The notes under the pieces were generated by a model that saw only the letters and a program-made list of their open reading frames with translations, did not search any database and had not been told where the DNA came from. Shown here in pieces: positions 6,193-8,897 of a DNA stretch of 8,897 nucleotides. Made by a program: the position numbers and the translations under genes. The stretch comes from Gemmatimonadota bacterium (GTDB taxonomy: Bacteria > Gemmatimonadota > Gemmatimonadetes > Longimicrobiales > Gaopeijiaceae). The stretch spans positions 1 through 8,897 of the forward strand of contig JAUXEE010000053.1 of the NCBI GenBank assembly GCA_030618065.1, read 5' to 3'. Each line of letters begins with the position of its first letter. The stretch's first letter is position 1.

Positions 6193-7562
6193 GCTCCGAA
6201 TCGGTGAGGATTCTTCTGGTGGATGATGAAACCGGGATCCTGGACTCCCTCAGGATTCTTTTTCGCGGCGAAGGTTATGAGGTGTTGACAGCCCTCGGAG
6301 GAGCGGAAGCGTTGGAGATCCTCTCTAGCGATAAGCCGGATCTCGTGGTGACGGATATCCGGATGCCCGGCACATCCGGGCTGGAGGTTTTGGCCCAGAC
6401 GAGAAAGACGGACCCTGAGATCCCGGTGATCCTCATGACTGCTCAGGCCTCCCTCCAGTCGGCTGTCCGGGCCGTGAACGAAGGAGCCTACTACTACCTC
6501 CAAAAACCTTTTGCCAACGACGATCTTCTGGCCATATGCCGAAGGGCCTCCGAGGCCCGGGAATTGAGGATCGAAAACCGGAAGCTGAAGAAAGAGATCA
6601 AGCGCCAGGGAAAGAGATTCAAGAATCGCCCCATCGGGATGAACAAGGGGTTCCTGGAGGTCCTGGAGTTGGGCGAGACCGTCGCACCCACGGACTCCAC
6701 CATTCTCCTCAGCGGTGAGAGTGGGACCGGGAAGGAAGTCATTGCACGGTACATTCATGAACTCTCCTCCCGGTCGGAGGGCTCCTTTTTCTCCATCAAT
6801 TGCGGGGCTCTGACGGAGAGCCTTCTGGAAAGTGAGCTTTTCGGTCACGTGAAGGGTTCGTTCACCGGTGCGGTGAAGGATAAGGAGGGCCTCCTGGTGG
6901 CTGCGAAGGAAGGTACCTTCTTCCTCGACGAGATCGGGGAGATGAGCCCCGCCACCCAGGTCAAGCTCCTTCGGGTTCTCCAGGAACGAGAGGTGCTTCC
7001 CGTGGGCTCAACGGAATCGGTTCCGGTCGATGTCCGGGTCATGGCAGCCACCAACCGGGATCTGGAGGAGGAGATTCGACGGGGTTCGTTCCGGAGCGAT
7101 CTCTATTACCGGCTGAACGTCATTGCGCTCCATCTGCCCCCTCTGAGGGAGCGCCGGGAGGGCATCCCCCTTCTGGCCAGCCATTTCCTGGGGAAGGTGA
7201 CCCATCAGGCCTCCGACTCCGATCCTCTGTCCCTTGCTGAAGAAGCCATGCAGGCTCTGATGATTTATGACTGGCCCGGGAACGTTCGGGAGTTGGAGAA
7301 CGCTCTGGAGCGGGCCGCCGTCGTAGGCGGAACGGCGGAGATCCGAGCGGAACACCTTCCCCAACGGGTTCTGGAGGCTCCCACTCCTCAGTTGGTGGCC
7401 GATCGCCCTCTCCCGAACCCAGCCATGGAGGTCATCGAACGAGCCTACATCGAGTGGGTCCTCCAGGCTGAAGGTGGCAACAAGAGCCGAGCGGCCGAGG
7501 TCCTGGGCATCGATCCATCGACCCTTTATCGAAAGCTCCACCGCTACGGGCTGGCCGAATGA
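6189..7562 (+). CDS. Sigma54-dependent response regulator, NtrC/PilR family
   Basis: The 457-residue product activates transcription with sigma54 RNA polymerase when phosphorylated by its partner kinase. The receiver domain (1-120) has the acidic pair Asp12/Asp13, phospho-acceptor Asp56 (VVTDIRMPG), Thr84 and Lys106 (LQKPF). A charged helical linker (about 121-145) leads to the AAA+ domain: Walker A GESGTGKE (176-183), the sigma54-contact loop GSFTGA (223-228), Walker B GTFFLDEIGE (242-251), and later arginines in FRSDLYYRLNV. A Fis-type helix-turn-helix closes it (412-455: NKSRAAEVLGIDPSTLYRKL). The loop is GSFTGA rather than GAFTGA, a variant I associate with PilR-type activators. The GTG start overlaps the kinase stop by 4 bp in GTGA, so the two are almost certainly co-translated. 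No pilin gene or sigma54 promoter is visible in the window, so the regulon is unknown. Confidence 0.95.
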   Translation: MSSESVRILLVDDETGILDSLRILFRGEGYEVLTALGGAEALEILSSDKPDLVVTDIRMPGTSGLEVLAQTRKTDPEIPVILMTAQASLQSAVRAVNEGAYYYLQKPFANDDLLAICRRASEARELRIENRKLKKEIKRQGKRFKNRPIGMNKGFLEVLELGETVAPTDSTILLSGESGTGKEVIARYIHELSSRSEGSFFSINCGALTESLLESELFGHVKGSFTGAVKDKEGLLVAAKEGTFFLDEIGEMSPATQVKLLRVLQEREVLPVGSTESVPVDVRVMAATNRDLEEEIRRGSFRSDLYYRLNVIALHLPPLRERREGIPLLASHFLGKVTHQASDSDPLSLAEEAMQALMIYDWPGNVRELENALERAAVVGGTAEIRAEHLPQRVLEAPTPQLVADRPLPNPAMEVIERAYIEWVLQAEGGNKSRAAEVLGIDPSTLYRKLHRYGLAE

Positions 7563-7599
7563 CCTGCCCGATCCCCTTTCCGACACCCGATAGAGACCC

Positions 7600-8454
7600 A
7601 TGACCGACACCCAGCAGCACTCCCTGATCTACCCGGCCTTCCCAGACGAGGGTCTCCCTTGGGACAAGGTGACCCTGTCGGTGGTAATCCCCGCCTACAA
7701 CGAGGTCAACACGGCCGAAACCCTCCTGCGCCGGGTCAGGGAAGTGCCCCTGAAGCTCGAGGTGATCGTGGTGGACGATGGCTCCACCGATGGGACCAGG
7801 GACCTTTTGACGAAGTTGGAGGAGGAAGGGCTCATCGACACCCTGGTTTTTCATGATGTGAACAGGGGAAAGGGGGCCGCCCTCCAGACGGGCTTCCAGA
7901 GGGCCACGGGGGATGTGACCGTGGTTCAGGACGCAGATCTGGAGTACGATCCACTCGAATTTCCCCTCCTCCTTCGTCCGATCCTCTCCAAGAAGGCCGA
8001 TGCTGTGTACGGCTCCCGGTTCCTGGGCGGGCCCCATAGAGTACTCCTCTTCTGGCACTCGGTGGGAAACACCTTCTTGACCCTCCTCAGCAACATGTTC
8101 ACGGATTTGAACCTCACCGACATGGAGACCTGCTACAAGATGGTCCGGACCGAGCTTCTCCAGAGCCTTCCCCTCTCGGCTCAGAGGTTCGGGATCGAGC
8201 CGGAGCTCACGGCCCGCCTCGCCCAGGCCCAAGCTCGGATCTACGAGCTTCCCATCAGCTACCATGGGCGGCCGTACTCGGAGGGGAAAAAGATCAACTG
8301 GAAGGATGGATTTTCAGCAATCTGGTACATCCTCCGCTCGAACCTCCTGGCACCGAAAACCAAACCCTGGGAAGCCCCTGCCGTCCCCTCATGGGAAGCG
8401 AGAGAGCTTCCGACACAGGAGCAGGCCACGACCTCGGGAGACATAGGCTCCTAG
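7600..8454 (+). CDS. Family 2 glycosyltransferase, polyprenyl-phosphate sugar transferase (DPM1/DPG-synthase-like)
   Basis: The 284-residue protein has a GT-A fold: LSVVIPAYNE at 26-35 (nucleotide binding), VIVVDDGSTDGT at 55-66, NRGKGAALQTGF at 88-99 and the metal-binding QDADLEYDP at 110-118 (DxD Asp111/Asp113). The AVYGSRF segment at 135-141 and the FGIEPELTAR to YHGRPYSEGKKINWKDG region at 197-237 are typical of enzymes that move mannose or glucose from a nucleotide donor to dolichyl or undecaprenyl phosphate. There is no C-terminal membrane anchor; a hydrophilic tail of about 30 residues (Pro/Glu/Thr-rich) ends the protein. It probably works at the inner face of the cytoplasmic membrane. 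The start ATG lies 37 bp after the regulator stop with only a weak GA-rich ribosome site. The next gene starts directly at its stop codon. The sugar and exact lipid acceptor cannot be read from the sequence. Confidence 0.9.
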   Translation: MTDTQQHSLIYPAFPDEGLPWDKVTLSVVIPAYNEVNTAETLLRRVREVPLKLEVIVVDDGSTDGTRDLLTKLEEEGLIDTLVFHDVNRGKGAALQTGFQRATGDVTVVQDADLEYDPLEFPLLLRPILSKKADAVYGSRFLGGPHRVLLFWHSVGNTFLTLLSNMFTDLNLTDMETCYKMVRTELLQSLPLSAQRFGIEPELTARLAQAQARIYELPISYHGRPYSEGKKINWKDGFSAIWYILRSNLLAPKTKPWEAPAVPSWEARELPTQEQATTSGDIGS

Positions 8455-8897
8455 GTGAGCCCTCTTCGGGCGGGGTTCTTCGTCCTCTTCCTGGCTGGTG
8501 CGGCGTACGGAAATTCCCTGGGTAATGGGTTTGCCTATGATGACAACGCCATCATTCCCCAGAACCCTGTTGTTACCGGCGGCGACTGGAGAGGCGCCCT
8601 TTCTTCCCCCTACCATCCGGACGCCCTGGAAGGAGCCGGCCTCTACCGGCCCGTAACCTCCCTCTCCTTCACCCTCGAGTGGATGGCTTTCGGGGAGGAT
8701 CCTCTCGGGTATCATCTCCTCAATCTGGGCTTCCACCTTCTGATATCCCTCCTGCTCTTCCTCTTGCTCCTGGGAATGGGGGCCGTCTACCCGGCTTTGG
8801 TGGGGGGCGTCCTCTTCGCTGTCCACCCCCTTCATACCGAGGTCGTCGCCAACGTCGTGGGGCGAGCCGAGCTCTATTCCGCCTTCTTCTACCTGGC
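8455..8897 (+). CDS. TMTC-like multispanning GT-C glycosyltransferase, N-terminal part, runs off the window
   Basis: From a GTG at 8455 the frame stays open to the window end: 147 codons, no stop. The first 25 residues are a membrane helix (FFVLFLAGAAYGNSL). Then comes GFAYDDNAIIPQNP with the acidic pair Asp29/Asp30, followed by LYRPVTSLSF at 63-72, YHLLNLGFHLL at 86-96 and a hydrophobic helix. It ends with LFAVHPLHTEVVANVVGRAELY at 120-141. That order matches the start of TMTC-type transmembrane O-mannosyltransferases and bacterial relatives with a membrane domain followed by TPR repeats. Those enzymes are GT-C proteins that use polyprenyl-phosphate sugars on the outer face of the membrane. 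The GTG directly follows the glycosyltransferase stop (TAG-GTG), and GGGAG lies about 14 nt upstream, so translation is probably coupled. TPR repeats, if any, lie beyond the window. Family similarity is clear; the acceptor is unknown. Confidence 0.8.
   Translation, partial: MSPLRAGFFVLFLAGAAYGNSLGNGFAYDDNAIIPQNPVVTGGDWRGALSSPYHPDALEGAGLYRPVTSLSFTLEWMAFGEDPLGYHLLNLGFHLLISLLLFLLLLGMGAVYPALVGGVLFAVHPLHTEVVANVVGRAELYSAFFYL

Noticed and set aside
5865..6848. Long reverse-strand frame across the kinase/regulator junction
   Set aside because: It is antisense to two well-supported genes and shows no domain.
8389..8835. Reverse-strand frame opposite the last two genes, Glu/Gly-rich
   Set aside because: It is explained as the complement of the TMTC-like coding sequence, whose conserved motifs are clear.

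Overview
This 8.9 kb window is gene-dense bacterial chromosome. GC content is high, gaps are short and several starts are GTG or TTG. No mobile element, CRISPR array, tRNA or rRNA is visible. Gene content (a DUF5715-type protein with LysM, a Y-family polymerase of the 'RILLVDCD' type, a PilS/PilR-like pair, a TMTC-like protein) suggests a high-GC Gram-negative lineage such as Gemmatimonadota or a related environmental phylum. That placement is an inference from family resemblance, not a phylogenetic result.

Left part (1-2640). The window opens inside a leftward Y-family DNA polymerase gene, of which only the first 60 codons are present. A short divergent gap separates it from a rightward Mn-type superoxide dismutase (332-958). 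A leftward METTL7-like SAM methyltransferase (1008-1631) follows, convergent with the dismutase. A divergent gap of about 210 bp holds a fair promoter candidate for the methyltransferase. It leads into a rightward exported protein with the H-x6-D...HxH metal-site pattern of LAS/M15-type peptidoglycan peptidases and a C-terminal LysM domain.

Middle (2633-4524). A leftward adenine deaminase gene runs tail-to-tail into the LysM gene with an 8 bp overlap. Its other side is a divergent intergenic region of about 180 bp carrying a small inverted repeat and a weak promoter candidate.

Right part (4525-8897). Four genes read rightward in an operon-like chain: a six-TM PAS histidine kinase of PilS/NtrB type, a sigma54-activating response regulator of PilR/NtrC type (4 bp overlap), a DPM1-like family 2 glycosyltransferase (37 bp gap), and the start of a TMTC-like multispanning glycosyltransferase whose GTG directly abuts the preceding stop codon. 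The last two make a plausible donor-and-transfer pair: a cytoplasmic enzyme charging a polyprenyl phosphate with sugar, and a membrane enzyme moving that sugar onto an exported acceptor. The kinase/regulator pair is a candidate controller of surface functions, although no pilus genes are in view.

Most of the window is housekeeping or stress-related. The parts most worth a second look are the LysM/LAS-motif protein and the two-component system joined to a GT2-TMTC module.
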